Below are positions 1 through 7,256 of a stretch of 14,722 bases of DNA, piece after piece (the first letter of the stretch is position 1; every line of letters begins with the position of its first letter). The DNA comes from Nonomuraea sp. Its GTDB lineage: Bacteria; Actinomycetota; Actinomycetes; Streptosporangiales; Streptosporangiaceae. Under the pieces are notes generated by a model. It ran no database searches. It was not told where the DNA came from and saw only the letters and a list, made by a program, of their open reading frames with translations. The position numbers and the translations under genes were made by a program. The stretch is from positions 1 to 14,722 of the forward strand of contig JABFVJ010000496.1 in NCBI GenBank assembly GCA_013362835.1, read 5' to 3'.

Positions 1-519
1 CAGCAGCCACGACAGCCAGGCGGGCAGCCACGTGTCGCTCAGCCCGGAGATGAACCCGTTGAACGGCAAATTGATCGTCCCGCCCTGCCGCAGCAGGTAG
101 AGCAGCAGCCCGAGCCACCCCATCAGCCCGGCCAGCGTGACCACGAACGACGGCATGCGCAGCTTCGTCAGCATGAGCCCGTGCAGCAGCCCGATCGCCG
201 CGCCGGCCGCGAGCGCGAGCAGGATGGCGAGCAGCGCGTTCCAGCCCTGCTTGACGTGCGCGATCGTCATGATCGTGGCGCACAGGCCGCTGACCGAGCC
301 GGCTGACAGGTCGATCTCGCCGAGCAGCAGGACCATGATGATCCCGAGCGCGATCGTGCCCGTGGCGGCCATCTGGAGCGCGAGGTTGGTGAGGTTCTCG
401 GGCGACAGGAAACGGTTGTTGAGCGTGCTGAACACGACCGTGATCGCGACCAGCGCGCCGATGACCGGCCAGGCGCCGGTCTCGCCCTGGCGCAGCCGTC
501 CCATCGTGATCGCCGTCAT
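1..519 (-). CDS. xylH: Xylose-type ABC transporter permease, N-terminal part (cut by window edge)
   Basis: This is the membrane channel subunit of a sugar ABC importer of the RbsC/XylH family. Only the first 173 residues lie in the window. Translating the minus strand from the ATG at 519 gives several hydrophobic segments and the family hallmark GEIDLSAGS, which follows a run of Leu/Ile/Met. The ATG overlaps the stop of the ATP-binding gene (ATGA, bases 519-516), so the two are translationally coupled. A second in-frame ATG lies five codons in. It is the last of three consecutive genes for binding protein, ATPase and permease. The family is clear from sequence. Xylose as substrate is inferred from the XylF-like binding protein and the adjacent ROK regulator. 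Confidence 0.88.
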   Translation of the reverse strand, partial: MTAITMGRLRQGETGAWPVIGALVAITVVFSTLNNRFLSPENLTNLALQMAATGTIALGIIMVLLLGEIDLSAGSVSGLCATIMTIAHVKQGWNALLAILLALAAGAAIGLLHGLMLTKLRMPSFVVTLAGLMGWLGLLLYLLRQGGTINLPFNGFISGLSDTWLPAWLSWLL

Positions 520-1235
520 GCGCCCGCTCCTGTGATCGCGGCCACGATCTCCTCGCGGGAGGCGTCGGCCGTACGGAACTCACCGGCGTTGCGCCCGAGG
601 CGCAGCACCACCACCCGGTCGCTCACCTCGCGCACGTCGGCGAGGTTGTGCGAGATGACCAGCACCGCGAGACCGCGCTCGCGCAGCCGCCTGATCAGCG
701 CGAGCACCTGCGCGGTCTGCTCGACGCCGAGCGCGGCCGTCGGCTCGTCCAGGATGACCAGCCGGGGCTCGCCGAGCAGCGCCCTGGCGATGGCCACCGA
801 CTGCCGCTGGCCGCCCGACAACATCGACACCGGCACCCTGATGTCACCGATGCGCACGTCGAGCTGGGCGAGCAGGTCGCGGGTCGCGCGTTCCATGGCG
901 AGGTGGCGGAGGACCGTCCAGCGGCGGCGTTCGGCGCCGAGGAACAGGTTGGCGACGACGTCGAGGTTCTCGCAGAGCGCGAGGTCCTGGTAGACGGTCG
1001 AGATGCCGAGCGCCTGGGCGTCGTGCGGGGTGGCGACGCGGACCGGCGTGCCGTCGATCGTGATCGTGCCCTCGTCCGGCACGACCGCGCCGGAGATGGT
1101 CTTGACCAGTGTGGACTTGCCCGCGCCGTTGTCGCCCATGAGGGCCACGACCTCGCCTGGGCGCAGGGCGAGTTCGGCGCCGTCGAGCGCGCGTACGGCG
1201 CCGAAGCGCTTGGAGATGCCCGTCGCGGCGAGCAC
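516..1235 (-). CDS. xylG: Sugar ABC transporter ATP-binding protein, single-domain XylG type
   Basis: This cytoplasmic ATPase powers the sugar importer. The 239-residue protein has one complete nucleotide-binding domain: Walker A GDNGAGKST at 34-42, Q-loop Gln83, signature LSGGQ at 139-143, Walker B LVILDE at 159-164 and H-loop His196. E. coli RbsA/XylG are about 500 residues with two such domains. One domain of about 240-260 residues is usual for actinomycete xylFGH systems, so this is probably a homodimeric ATPase and not a truncation. The start chosen is the GTG at 1235, which overlaps the TAG stop of the binding-protein gene by one base (TAGTG). A longer reading frame continues upstream, but it only shadows xylF. 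Confidence 0.9.
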   Translation of the reverse strand: MLAATGISKRFGAVRALDGAELALRPGEVVALMGDNGAGKSTLVKTISGAVVPDEGTITIDGTPVRVATPHDAQALGISTVYQDLALCENLDVVANLFLGAERRRWTVLRHLAMERATRDLLAQLDVRIGDIRVPVSMLSGGQRQSVAIARALLGEPRLVILDEPTAALGVEQTAQVLALIRRLRERGLAVLVISHNLADVREVSDRVVVLRLGRNAGEFRTADASREEIVAAITGAGA

Positions 1236-2311
1236 TACCGGATGCCCGCCTTCGCACAGGCGGCCTCGACCTCGGCCGTGCAGATCTGGGCGGCGGTGTA
1301 GAAGCCGTCCTTCACGATGGTGTCCTTGACCTTGCCGGCGGTGACGGCGATGGGGTCGAGGAGGAAGGCCGGGATGTCGGCGGTGCCGTTGTTCACCTTG
1401 GAGGTGGCGGCCGGGCCCTGGCCCTCGGTGAGGGCGACGGCGAGCTCGGCGGCCTTCTCGGCCTCCGTCCTGATGTCCAGGTAGATGGTCATGTACTGCT
1501 CCCCGGTGAGGATGCGCTGCACGGCGGCGAGCTCGGCGTCCTGGCCGGTGATCGGGGGCAGCTCCTTGTAGCCCGCCCGCTTCATCGCCGCGATGGCGCC
1601 GCCCGCCATGCCGTCGTTGGCCGACAGCACGCCGACGATCCGGTCCCTGCCGATGGCGGTGATCGCCTGCTCCATCTGCTGCTGCGCCTTGTCGGGACTC
1701 CAGTCGGGGGTGTCGAACTCCCTGCCGACCCGGACCTTCCCGTCCAGGACGTTCTTCGCGCCCTTCTTGTAGTCGGCCGAGCTGGGATCGGTGGGCGATC
1801 CGTGGATCATCACGATCTGGCCCTCGGCCGTGGTGCCCTTGGCGTTCATGGCGTCGAGCAGCGCCTGCCCCTGCATCTCGCCCACCCGTACGTTGTCGAA
1901 CGAGACGTAGTAGGCGTAGTCGATGCCCGAGATCAGCCGGTCGTAGGCGATGACCGGGACCTTCTTCTGCCTGGCCTGGTTGACCAGGGGCGCGACGGCG
2001 TTGGCGTCCACGGCGTCGAGGACGAGCACGTCGGCGTCCTGGGTGAGGGCGGCCTCGACCTGTTGCTGCTGCTTGGCCGCGTCCTGCTCCGCGTTGCCGT
2101 AGATCACTTTGCAGGCCGGGCAGAGCGCCTTGACCTTGGCCTCGAACAGCGGCCGGTCGAGGGCCTCGTACCGGGTGGTCTTGGACTCGGGGAGGAACAG
2201 GGCGATCGTGCCGCCGTCCGCCTTCGCCGTGGTGGTGGTGCCGGTGGTGCCGGTTCCGCAGGCGGCCAGCGCCAACGCTGCCGCCGGGATCAATCGCCAA
2301 GCTCGGTGCAT
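1235..2311 (-). CDS. xylF: D-xylose-type ABC transporter substrate-binding lipoprotein
   Basis: This is the extracytoplasmic sugar-binding protein that delivers substrate to the XylH/XylG importer. The 358-residue protein begins with a lipoprotein signal (MHRAWRLIPAAALALAAC) with the lipobox cysteine at position 18. A Gly/Thr-rich linker and a periplasmic-binding-protein type 1 fold (Peripla_BP_4) follow. XylF-like features include AYDRLI at 122-127, YVSFDN at 135-140 and a TGQDAE segment in the second lobe. Four cysteines in the mature part (C64/C67 and two near the C-terminus) could form disulfides. The ATG at 2311 was chosen because AGAGGA (2326-2321) sits 9 bases upstream. The TTG at 2329 would place the ribosome site inside the gene. 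It is first in the xylFGH operon. The precise sugar is inferred. Confidence 0.9.
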   Translation of the reverse strand: MHRAWRLIPAAALALAACGTGTTGTTTTAKADGGTIALFLPESKTTRYEALDRPLFEAKVKALCPACKVIYGNAEQDAAKQQQQVEAALTQDADVLVLDAVDANAVAPLVNQARQKKVPVIAYDRLISGIDYAYYVSFDNVRVGEMQGQALLDAMNAKGTTAEGQIVMIHGSPTDPSSADYKKGAKNVLDGKVRVGREFDTPDWSPDKAQQQMEQAITAIGRDRIVGVLSANDGMAGGAIAAMKRAGYKELPPITGQDAELAAVQRILTGEQYMTIYLDIRTEAEKAAELAVALTEGQGPAATSKVNNGTADIPAFLLDPIAVTAGKVKDTIVKDGFYTAAQICTAEVEAACAKAGIR

Positions 2312-2329
2312 CGCACGTCGTCCTCTCAA

Positions 2330-2412
2330 AGGCGCCTGCCCCCGCTTGGTAAGAAAGGTAGTTTACTATCAGGCGGGTTGGCTAGAGTGCTCCCACGGGA
2401 GGGAGGCCGGAC
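2330..2412. promoter_or_regulatory. Divergent control region between xylFGH and the ROK regulator
   Basis: These 83 bases must hold both divergent promoters. The centre is AT-rich compared with its surroundings and carries the palindrome TAGTTTACTA (2359-2368), whose half-site resembles the TTAGTTT halves of XylR operators. Imperfect arms CCCGCTTG (2341-2348) and CAGGCGGG (2370-2377) flank it. TAGAGT at 2383-2388 is a possible -10 box for the ROK gene, with TAGTTT (2359-2364) as a poor -35 at 18-base spacing, so a bound repressor would cover it. No convincing -35/-10 pair was found toward xylF. The palindrome is visible. Its role as the ROK operator is inferred. Confidence 0.5.
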
Positions 2413-3576
2413 ATGCGACGCGACCTGGCCAGTCCACGGCTGCTGCGGGCGCTGAACGAGCGCCGCCTGCTCGACCAGCTCCACGAGCGCGGCCCGTCCT
2501 CGCGGGCCGACCTGGCCAAGATCACCGGCCTGTCCAAGCCCACGGTCTCGGCCGCCCTGGCCGGGCTGGAGGAGGACGGCCTCGTCCACCTGGTCGGCGA
2601 GGTGTCCGGCCGGCCGGGCCCGGTGTCCTCGCTCTACGACATGAACGCCGCCGCGGCCCACGTCGCGGGCGTCGACATCGGGCGCGACTGGATCAGGGTG
2701 GCGATCGCCGACCTGCGCGGGGCGTTCGCCGGACGTACGGACGGGCGCAACAGGGCGCGGACCTCGGCCGAGCTGGCCCAGTTGGTCCGCGAGCTGGCCA
2801 GACTGGCGACCGCCGAGGCGAAGATCGAATGGTCCTCGATCACGTGCGCGGTCGTCGGCTCCCCAGGCGTGTACGACCCCGTACGCGGCGGCCTCGACTT
2901 CGCCCCCAACCTGCCCGGCCCGCCCGACCTCGCCGACCGGCTGCGCTCGGCCCTCGGCCTCGACCTCGTCATCGAGAACGACATCAACCTGGCCGCCGTC
3001 GGCGAGCACGCCCACGGGGAGGGGCGCGGCAAGGCGAACTTCGCCCTGGTCTCCATCGGCACCGGCGTCGGCATGGGCATCGTCGTCAACGGCGAGCTGT
3101 ACGTCGGGGCGCGCGGCGCGGCCGGGGAGATCTCCTACATCCCCGCGACCGAGGAGCCGACCGGCGCCGACGCCGTCGTGCACGGCGCCACCGAGACCGT
3201 GACCGCCGCCCCCGGGGTGGTGCGCGCGGCTCGCGCGGCCGGGCTGGAGCTGGAGACGGCCAGGGAGGTGTTCGCCGCCGCCGCGGACGGGGACGAGCGG
3301 GCCCGGTCGGTCGTGGAGGCCGAGGGGCGGCGCATCGGCGGCCTGCTGGTGGCCGTGGCCGCGGTGCTGGACCCCGAGGTGATCGTGCTGAGCGGGGGAG
3401 TGGGCCGCAACCTCGACCTGCTGGGCGACTCCATCGAGCGCCGCGTCGCCGAGCTCGGCCCGCTGCGCCCCCGCGTGGTCGCGAGCGCCCTGGGCGACAG
3501 CGGCGTGCTCCTCGGGGCCGTCGCCCACGCCAAGTCCCGCGCCTGGGACCTCATCTTCGACGCCCGCCGCCGCTGA
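2413..3576 (+). CDS. ROK-family transcriptional regulator, XylR/Rok7B7-like
   Basis: This is a predicted sugar-responsive repressor or activator of the divergent xylFGH operon. The N-terminal winged helix spans about residues 8-60 (SSRADLAKITGLSKPTVSAA is the core). The ROK sugar-kinase fold follows, with GVDIG near 77, IENDIN (the sugar-binding or catalytic Asp region) and a GTGVGMGI phosphate-binding loop. The usual GHM histidine and the CxCGxxGC zinc cluster after the GEI motif are missing: the segment reads GAAGEISYIPAT. The protein is therefore probably a regulator without kinase activity. GGGAGGGAGG lies just upstream of the ATG at 2413. A ROK gene next to xylFGH recalls S. coelicolor rok7B7/xylFGH. 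The family is secure; the regulatory target is inferred from context. Confidence 0.88.
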   Translation: MRRDLASPRLLRALNERRLLDQLHERGPSSRADLAKITGLSKPTVSAALAGLEEDGLVHLVGEVSGRPGPVSSLYDMNAAAAHVAGVDIGRDWIRVAIADLRGAFAGRTDGRNRARTSAELAQLVRELARLATAEAKIEWSSITCAVVGSPGVYDPVRGGLDFAPNLPGPPDLADRLRSALGLDLVIENDINLAAVGEHAHGEGRGKANFALVSIGTGVGMGIVVNGELYVGARGAAGEISYIPATEEPTGADAVVHGATETVTAAPGVVRAARAAGLELETAREVFAAAADGDERARSVVEAEGRRIGGLLVAVAAVLDPEVIVLSGGVGRNLDLLGDSIERRVAELGPLRPRVVASALGDSGVLLGAVAHAKSRAWDLIFDARRR

Positions 3577-3582
3577 TCACCA

Positions 3583-3694
3583 CACCTGCCGGTCCACGAC
3601 CGTACGTCGAGGACCGCGCACCTGCCCGAGCCGGGGACCGTGATCGTACGTCGGGGACCGCGCACCTGCCGGAGACGGGAGGGGTGACCGTACG
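3583..3694. repeat. Imperfect 44-bp-spaced repeat before the two-component genes
   Basis: CGTACG recurs at 3601, 3645 and 3689, spaced exactly 44 bases. The first two copies share about 33 bases (3601-3633 and 3645-3677) with only a few mismatches; the third shares little beyond CGTACG. A second element, CACCTGCC(G/C)G, occurs at 3583, 3619 and 3663. The array fills the gap between the ROK stop and the kinase start. It could be an array of regulator binding sites, for example for the downstream response regulator, or a decayed duplication. It lacks the uniform repeats and many spacers of a CRISPR array. Confidence 0.7.
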
Positions 3695-3696
3695 AT

Positions 3697-4830
3697 GTGG
3701 GGGTGCGCGGTCTCCTTCGTTCCGTGTGGCGCGAGCCCCGTCCCCCCGATCCGCCCGTCCGGGTGTGGCGCGACTGGGTGCTCGTCGGGGTGCTCGGGCC
3801 GGCCGCGGTGGTCGAGGGCGTGCTGCGCCCCGACCTCCCGTGGCGGGTGATCGCGACGACCCTCACGGTCGCGCTGGTCCCGACGCTGCTGTGGCGCAGG
3901 ACCAGGCCGCTGCTGATGGCCGCGATCGTCTTCGGCGTCACCACCCTGGCCCCGCTGCTGATGCACGGGCAGTCGCTGGAGACGTACTCGCTGGCGTTCG
4001 TGATCATTCTGCTCTACGCGCTGTTCAGGTGGGGGTCCGGGCGGGAGACCGTGATCGGGCTGGCCGGCGGGCTCGTCTCGATCTGCCTGTCGCTGGTCTC
4101 GGGGCGTATGACGGCGGGCGAGATCGTCCCGGCGTTCGCCGTGATGTTCTCCGCCGTGGCCCTGGGGGTGGCGTTCCGCTACCGGGCGGGGGCGCGGCTG
4201 CGCGAGCTCGACCAGGTCAAGCTGCTCGAACGCGAACAACTCGCCCGCGACCTGCACGACACCGTCGCCCACCACGTCTCCGCCATGGCCATCCGCGCCC
4301 AGGCGGGTCTCGCCACGGCGGCGTCGGAGCCCGGCGCGGCCACCGACGCGCTGCGCGTCATCGAGGCGGAGGCGTCGCGCACGCTGGCCGAGATGCGGGC
4401 CATGGTCCGCGTCCTGCGCAGGAACGAGCAGGTGGAGCTGACGCCCGGCCGGCACGTCGACGACCTGCGGCGGCTCGCGGGCCGGCCGCGCGTCGGCCCG
4501 TCGGTCGAGGTCGAGATCGCCGACGGGCTGGGCGACCTGCCGCCCTCGGTCGGCGCCGCCCTCTACCGCATCGCCCAGGAGTCGGTCACCAACGCCCGCA
4601 GGCACGCCCGCCACGCCACCCACATCGCGGTCCGCGTCGCCGCCGACGACGCCTCCGTACGACTGACCGTGAGCGACGACGGCGACCGCGGCACCGGCAT
4701 CGCCGCGCCCGGCTACGGTCTCATCGGCATGATCGAACGCGCCGACCTGCTGGGCGGCACCTGCGAGGCCGGCCCCAACCCCAGCCGAGGCTGGACGGTC
4801 ACCGCCGTGCTGCCGAGGGTGGCCACGTGA
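3697..4830 (+). CDS. Two-component sensor histidine kinase, NarL/DesK class (HisKA_3)
   Basis: This is a membrane sensor kinase predicted to phosphorylate the response regulator encoded next. The 377-residue protein has about six hydrophobic segments (roughly 27-43, 51-66, 71-89, 96-112, 119-135 and 143-160) and no sizeable extracellular domain, so any signal is likely sensed in or near the membrane. The dimerisation/phosphoacceptor motif RDLHDTVAHH follows, with His187 as acceptor. The ATPase domain has an N-box (ESVTNARRHA), DDGDRG and GYGLIGM. GTG at 3697 is the first start in frame, with GGGAGGGG about 12 bases upstream; GTG at 3703 is an alternative. The stop overlaps the regulator start (GTGA). 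The stimulus cannot be told from sequence. Confidence 0.9.
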   Translation: MGVRGLLRSVWREPRPPDPPVRVWRDWVLVGVLGPAAVVEGVLRPDLPWRVIATTLTVALVPTLLWRRTRPLLMAAIVFGVTTLAPLLMHGQSLETYSLAFVIILLYALFRWGSGRETVIGLAGGLVSICLSLVSGRMTAGEIVPAFAVMFSAVALGVAFRYRAGARLRELDQVKLLEREQLARDLHDTVAHHVSAMAIRAQAGLATAASEPGAATDALRVIEAEASRTLAEMRAMVRVLRRNEQVELTPGRHVDDLRRLAGRPRVGPSVEVEIADGLGDLPPSVGAALYRIAQESVTNARRHARHATHIAVRVAADDASVRLTVSDDGDRGTGIAAPGYGLIGMIERADLLGGTCEAGPNPSRGWTVTAVLPRVAT

Positions 4831-5483
4831 GCATCCGCGTGATCGTCGCCGACGACCAGGAGATCGCCCGCACCGGGCTCAGGATGATCCTCGACGCCCA
4901 GCCCGGCATCGAGGTCGTCGGCGAGGCCGGCGACGGCAGGCGGGCCGTCGAGCTGGCCCGCCGCCTGCGGCCCGACGTGTGCCTGTTCGACATCCGCATG
5001 CCCGGCCTCGACGGCATCGAGGCCACCCGCATGCTGGCCGGTCCCGACGTCGCCGACCCCATCGCCGTGGTCGTCATCACCACGTTCGACCTCGACGAGT
5101 ACGTCTACGCCGCCCTCCGGGCCGGAGCCAGGGGCTTCCTGCTCAAGGACGCCGGCCCCACGCTGCTCGCCCAGGCGGTGACCGCGGCGGCGGGCGGCGA
5201 GGCGCTCATCGCCCCGAGCGTGACCGCGCGCCTGCTGGCGGCGTTCGCCGGCTCGGGCCGCACCGAGCGGCCCGTCCAGCCGTTGGAGGCGCTGACCCTG
5301 CGCGAGGAGGAGATCCTGCGCGAGGTCGCGCGCGGCCGGACCAACAGCGAGATCGCCGCCGAGCTGCACATCTCGCTCAGCACGGTCAAGAGCCACGTCG
5401 CGAGCCTGATGACCAAGCTCGGCGTGCGCAACCGCGTCGAGATCGCCATGTGGGCCTACGAGACCGACCGCGTCAAGACCTGA
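4827..5483 (+). CDS. Two-component response regulator, NarL/LuxR family
   Basis: This cytoplasmic transcription factor is activated by the preceding kinase. The 218-residue protein has a receiver domain with acidic pair D9/D10, phosphoacceptor Asp55 (LFDIRMP), Thr85-Thr86 and Lys107 (LLKDA). It ends in a LuxR-type helix-turn-helix (LTLREEEILREVARGRTNSE onward, then LSTVKSHVASLMTKL). The start is GTG at 4827, inside the kinase stop codon region, which indicates translational coupling. The last 28 bases overlap the 3' end of the convergent DUF2306 gene. Targets are unknown; the repeat array before the kinase is one candidate for autoregulation. Confidence 0.93.
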   Translation: MSIRVIVADDQEIARTGLRMILDAQPGIEVVGEAGDGRRAVELARRLRPDVCLFDIRMPGLDGIEATRMLAGPDVADPIAVVVITTFDLDEYVYAALRAGARGFLLKDAGPTLLAQAVTAAAGGEALIAPSVTARLLAAFAGSGRTERPVQPLEALTLREEEILREVARGRTNSEIAAELHISLSTVKSHVASLMTKLGVRNRVEIAMWAYETDRVKT

Positions 5484-6106
5484 CCCGGGCGCGCCTTCGC
5501 GCGGCCCCTGCGGATGATCCTTTCCGCCACGGCCAGGTTGATCACCCAGGCGGCGCCCATGAACAGCGCCCAGCGCAGCTGGTCCGGGGTGCCGAAGACG
5601 TACGCGATCCCGCCGGTCACCGCCTGCGTGCCCGCGCCCAGGCCGATGGCGTACCCGCGCATCATCCACGCGCGGTGCCGGGTGAAGTCGCGGCGCAGGG
5701 CCGCGACCAGCCCGAGGACGAGGAAGACGACCATGGCCGAGCCGAAGAGGATCCGGAACGCGCCGAGCAGGTCGCCGTCGCGGGCCGGGAGGTCGTAGAC
5801 CAGGGTCATCCACATCCCCGACAGCGCCGCGACCAGCCCGCACGGCACCAGCACCCGCCCGGCGACGCGGTGCCAGCCAGGACGCCGGCGCCGGAACCCC
5901 TGCGAGAACTGGAACGCGCCCAGCAGGCAGAAGATCAGCGCCCCCGGGATGTGCAGCATCACCGGAAGCGGCATGTCGAAGAACCGCGCGTTGCCGGTCG
6001 TGACCGCGGCTCCGGAGGTCAGTTCTGTCACGCGGATGGCGCCGGCGATCGAGGGGACGAGGCTGAGCGCGATCAGCCCGGTGGGTGCGAGCCATTTCAC
6101 TGTCAT
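5456..6106 (-). CDS. DUF2306-like multi-pass membrane protein
   Basis: This is an integral membrane protein of unknown function. The 216 residues contain about six hydrophobic segments, starting with WLAPTGLIALSLVPSIAGAI. Conserved-looking polar residues between segments include HIPG, a GWHRVAGR loop, and HRAWMMRGYAIGLGAGTQ. This pattern matches the DUF2306 family as I recall it. The ATG at 6106 places the start just before the first membrane segment. ATG at 6142 would add 12 residues rich in Arg/Pro, and neither has a clear ribosome site. The 3' end overlaps the response-regulator gene by 28 bases. It diverges from the oxidoreductase gene at 6264, and the two may share control. Confidence 0.75.
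   Translation of the reverse strand: MTVKWLAPTGLIALSLVPSIAGAIRVTELTSGAAVTTGNARFFDMPLPVMLHIPGALIFCLLGAFQFSQGFRRRRPGWHRVAGRVLVPCGLVAALSGMWMTLVYDLPARDGDLLGAFRILFGSAMVVFLVLGLVAALRRDFTRHRAWMMRGYAIGLGAGTQAVTGGIAYVFGTPDQLRWALFMGAAWVINLAVAERIIRRGRAKARPGQVLTRSVS
5487..5507. terminator. Candidate bidirectional terminator hairpin
   Basis: GGGCGCGC, loop CTTC, GCGCGGCCC forms a strong GC stem with one bulged G, four bases after the response-regulator stop. It lies within the last codons of the convergent DUF2306 gene. There is no T-run, so any termination would be of the actinomycete kind that relies on the hairpin alone. Confidence 0.35.
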
Positions 6107-6263
6107 GCCCAGAGCGTGACGTGGTGGGCGGTTCCGCCTCATCGCGCGAACGGCCGGACTTCGGTCGCACCATCGGACAGGGAAGAGGTCGTACTTTCGG
6201 CTGTTACGCCTTCGCGCAGGTCATGGCGACACTGACAGCACATCCACAGCAGGAGGAACCGCG

Positions 6264-7256
6264 ATGAAGGCGTACGTCTTACACTCTTTCGGCTCACCCG
6301 ACGCTCTCACGCTCACCGACGTCGAACGTCCGGTGCCCCGCGACGACGAGGTGCTGGTCCGGGTGCGCGCCACGTCCGTGCAGCCCTACGACTGGCACTT
6401 CATGCGAGGCGAGCCGTATCTCGCCCGGATCATGCCCGGCGGCGTCGGGCTGCGGCGGCCGAAGATCTCGATCCTGGGCGCCGACGTGGCCGGCGAGGTC
6501 GAGGCGGTCGGCAAGGACGTCACCGCCTTCCAGCCGGGCGACGAGGTGTACGGGATGCCCAAGCAGGGCGGCTTCGCCGAGTACGTCTGCGTACGGGAGG
6601 GCGACCTCGCCCCGAAACCGGCGAACCTGTCGTACGAACAGGCGGCGGCGGTGCCGCTGGCGGCCATCACCGCCCTGATCGCCCTGCGCGACGAAGGCCG
6701 GCTCACGCCGGGCCAGAACGTCCTGGTCAACGGCGCGTCCGGCGGCGTGGGCACGTTCGCCGTGCAGCTCGCCAAGGAACTCGGCGCGCGGGTCACCGGC
6801 GTCTGCCGCGGCCGGAACGCCAGCCTGGTCAGGTCGCTCGGCGCGGACGAGATCGTCGACTACACCAAGGAGGACTTCACCGGGAACGGGCAGCGGTACG
6901 AGCTGCTGGTGGACGTGGCGGGCGGCCGCCGGGCGTCGGAGTGCCGCAGGGCGCTGACCCGCAAGGGCACGCACGTGCTGGTCGGCGGGCCGGCCGGTCG
7001 CTGGGTGCAACCGGCCGGCCGCGTGTTCGCCGCGCTCGCGACGTCGCCGTTCGTCCCGCAGCGGATCGCCCAGTCGGACGTGATCCGCTGCGCGGACATC
7101 CGGCGGAACCTGATGACGCTGACCGAGCTGATCGAGGGGGACAAGGTCACCCCGGTCATCGACAGGACCTTCTCGTTCGGGGAGATCCCGGCGGCCGTGC
7201 GCTACCAGGAGGAGGGGCACTCCCCGGGGAAGGTCGTCGTCACAGGGTGGCGGTGA
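6264..7256 (+). CDS. NAD(P)-dependent medium-chain oxidoreductase (quinone oxidoreductase/ADH-like)
   Basis: This cytoplasmic medium-chain dehydrogenase/reductase of 330 residues likely uses NADPH. It has the GroES-like N-terminal domain (ILGADVAGEVEAVG, GDEVYG) and a Rossmann dinucleotide site GASGGVG at 157-163, followed by VQLAKELGARVTGVC. It lacks the cysteine cluster that binds structural zinc in classical alcohol dehydrogenases, which fits the quinone oxidoreductase / RTN4IP1-like branch. AGGAGG (6251-6256) lies 7 bases before the ATG. The stop overlaps the convergent NlpC/P60 gene by 17 bases. The substrate cannot be inferred. Confidence 0.88.
   Translation: MKAYVLHSFGSPDALTLTDVERPVPRDDEVLVRVRATSVQPYDWHFMRGEPYLARIMPGGVGLRRPKISILGADVAGEVEAVGKDVTAFQPGDEVYGMPKQGGFAEYVCVREGDLAPKPANLSYEQAAAVPLAAITALIALRDEGRLTPGQNVLVNGASGGVGTFAVQLAKELGARVTGVCRGRNASLVRSLGADEIVDYTKEDFTGNGQRYELLVDVAGGRRASECRRALTRKGTHVLVGGPAGRWVQPAGRVFAALATSPFVPQRIAQSDVIRCADIRRNLMTLTELIEGDKVTPVIDRTFSFGEIPAAVRYQEEGHSPGKVVVTGWR

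Noticed and set aside
516..1235. xylG as a truncated half of a two-domain RbsA-type ATPase
   Set aside because: All nucleotide-binding motifs are present once and both ends are coupled neatly to neighbours, as in known actinomycete xylFGH operons.
2312..2329. TTG start for xylF at 2329
   Set aside because: The AGAGGA ribosome site would then be inside the coding region; the ATG at 2311 is correctly spaced from it.
3583..3694. CRISPR-like array
   Set aside because: Only two good copies, imperfect, with no constant spacer structure and no cas genes nearby.
2109..5483. A 1124-codon open frame on the plus strand crossing xylF, the ROK gene, the kinase and the response regulator
   Set aside because: Only its last part, in frame with the response regulator, is a recognisable protein. 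The rest is Arg/Pro/Gly-rich shadow of well-supported genes, as expected in high-GC DNA.
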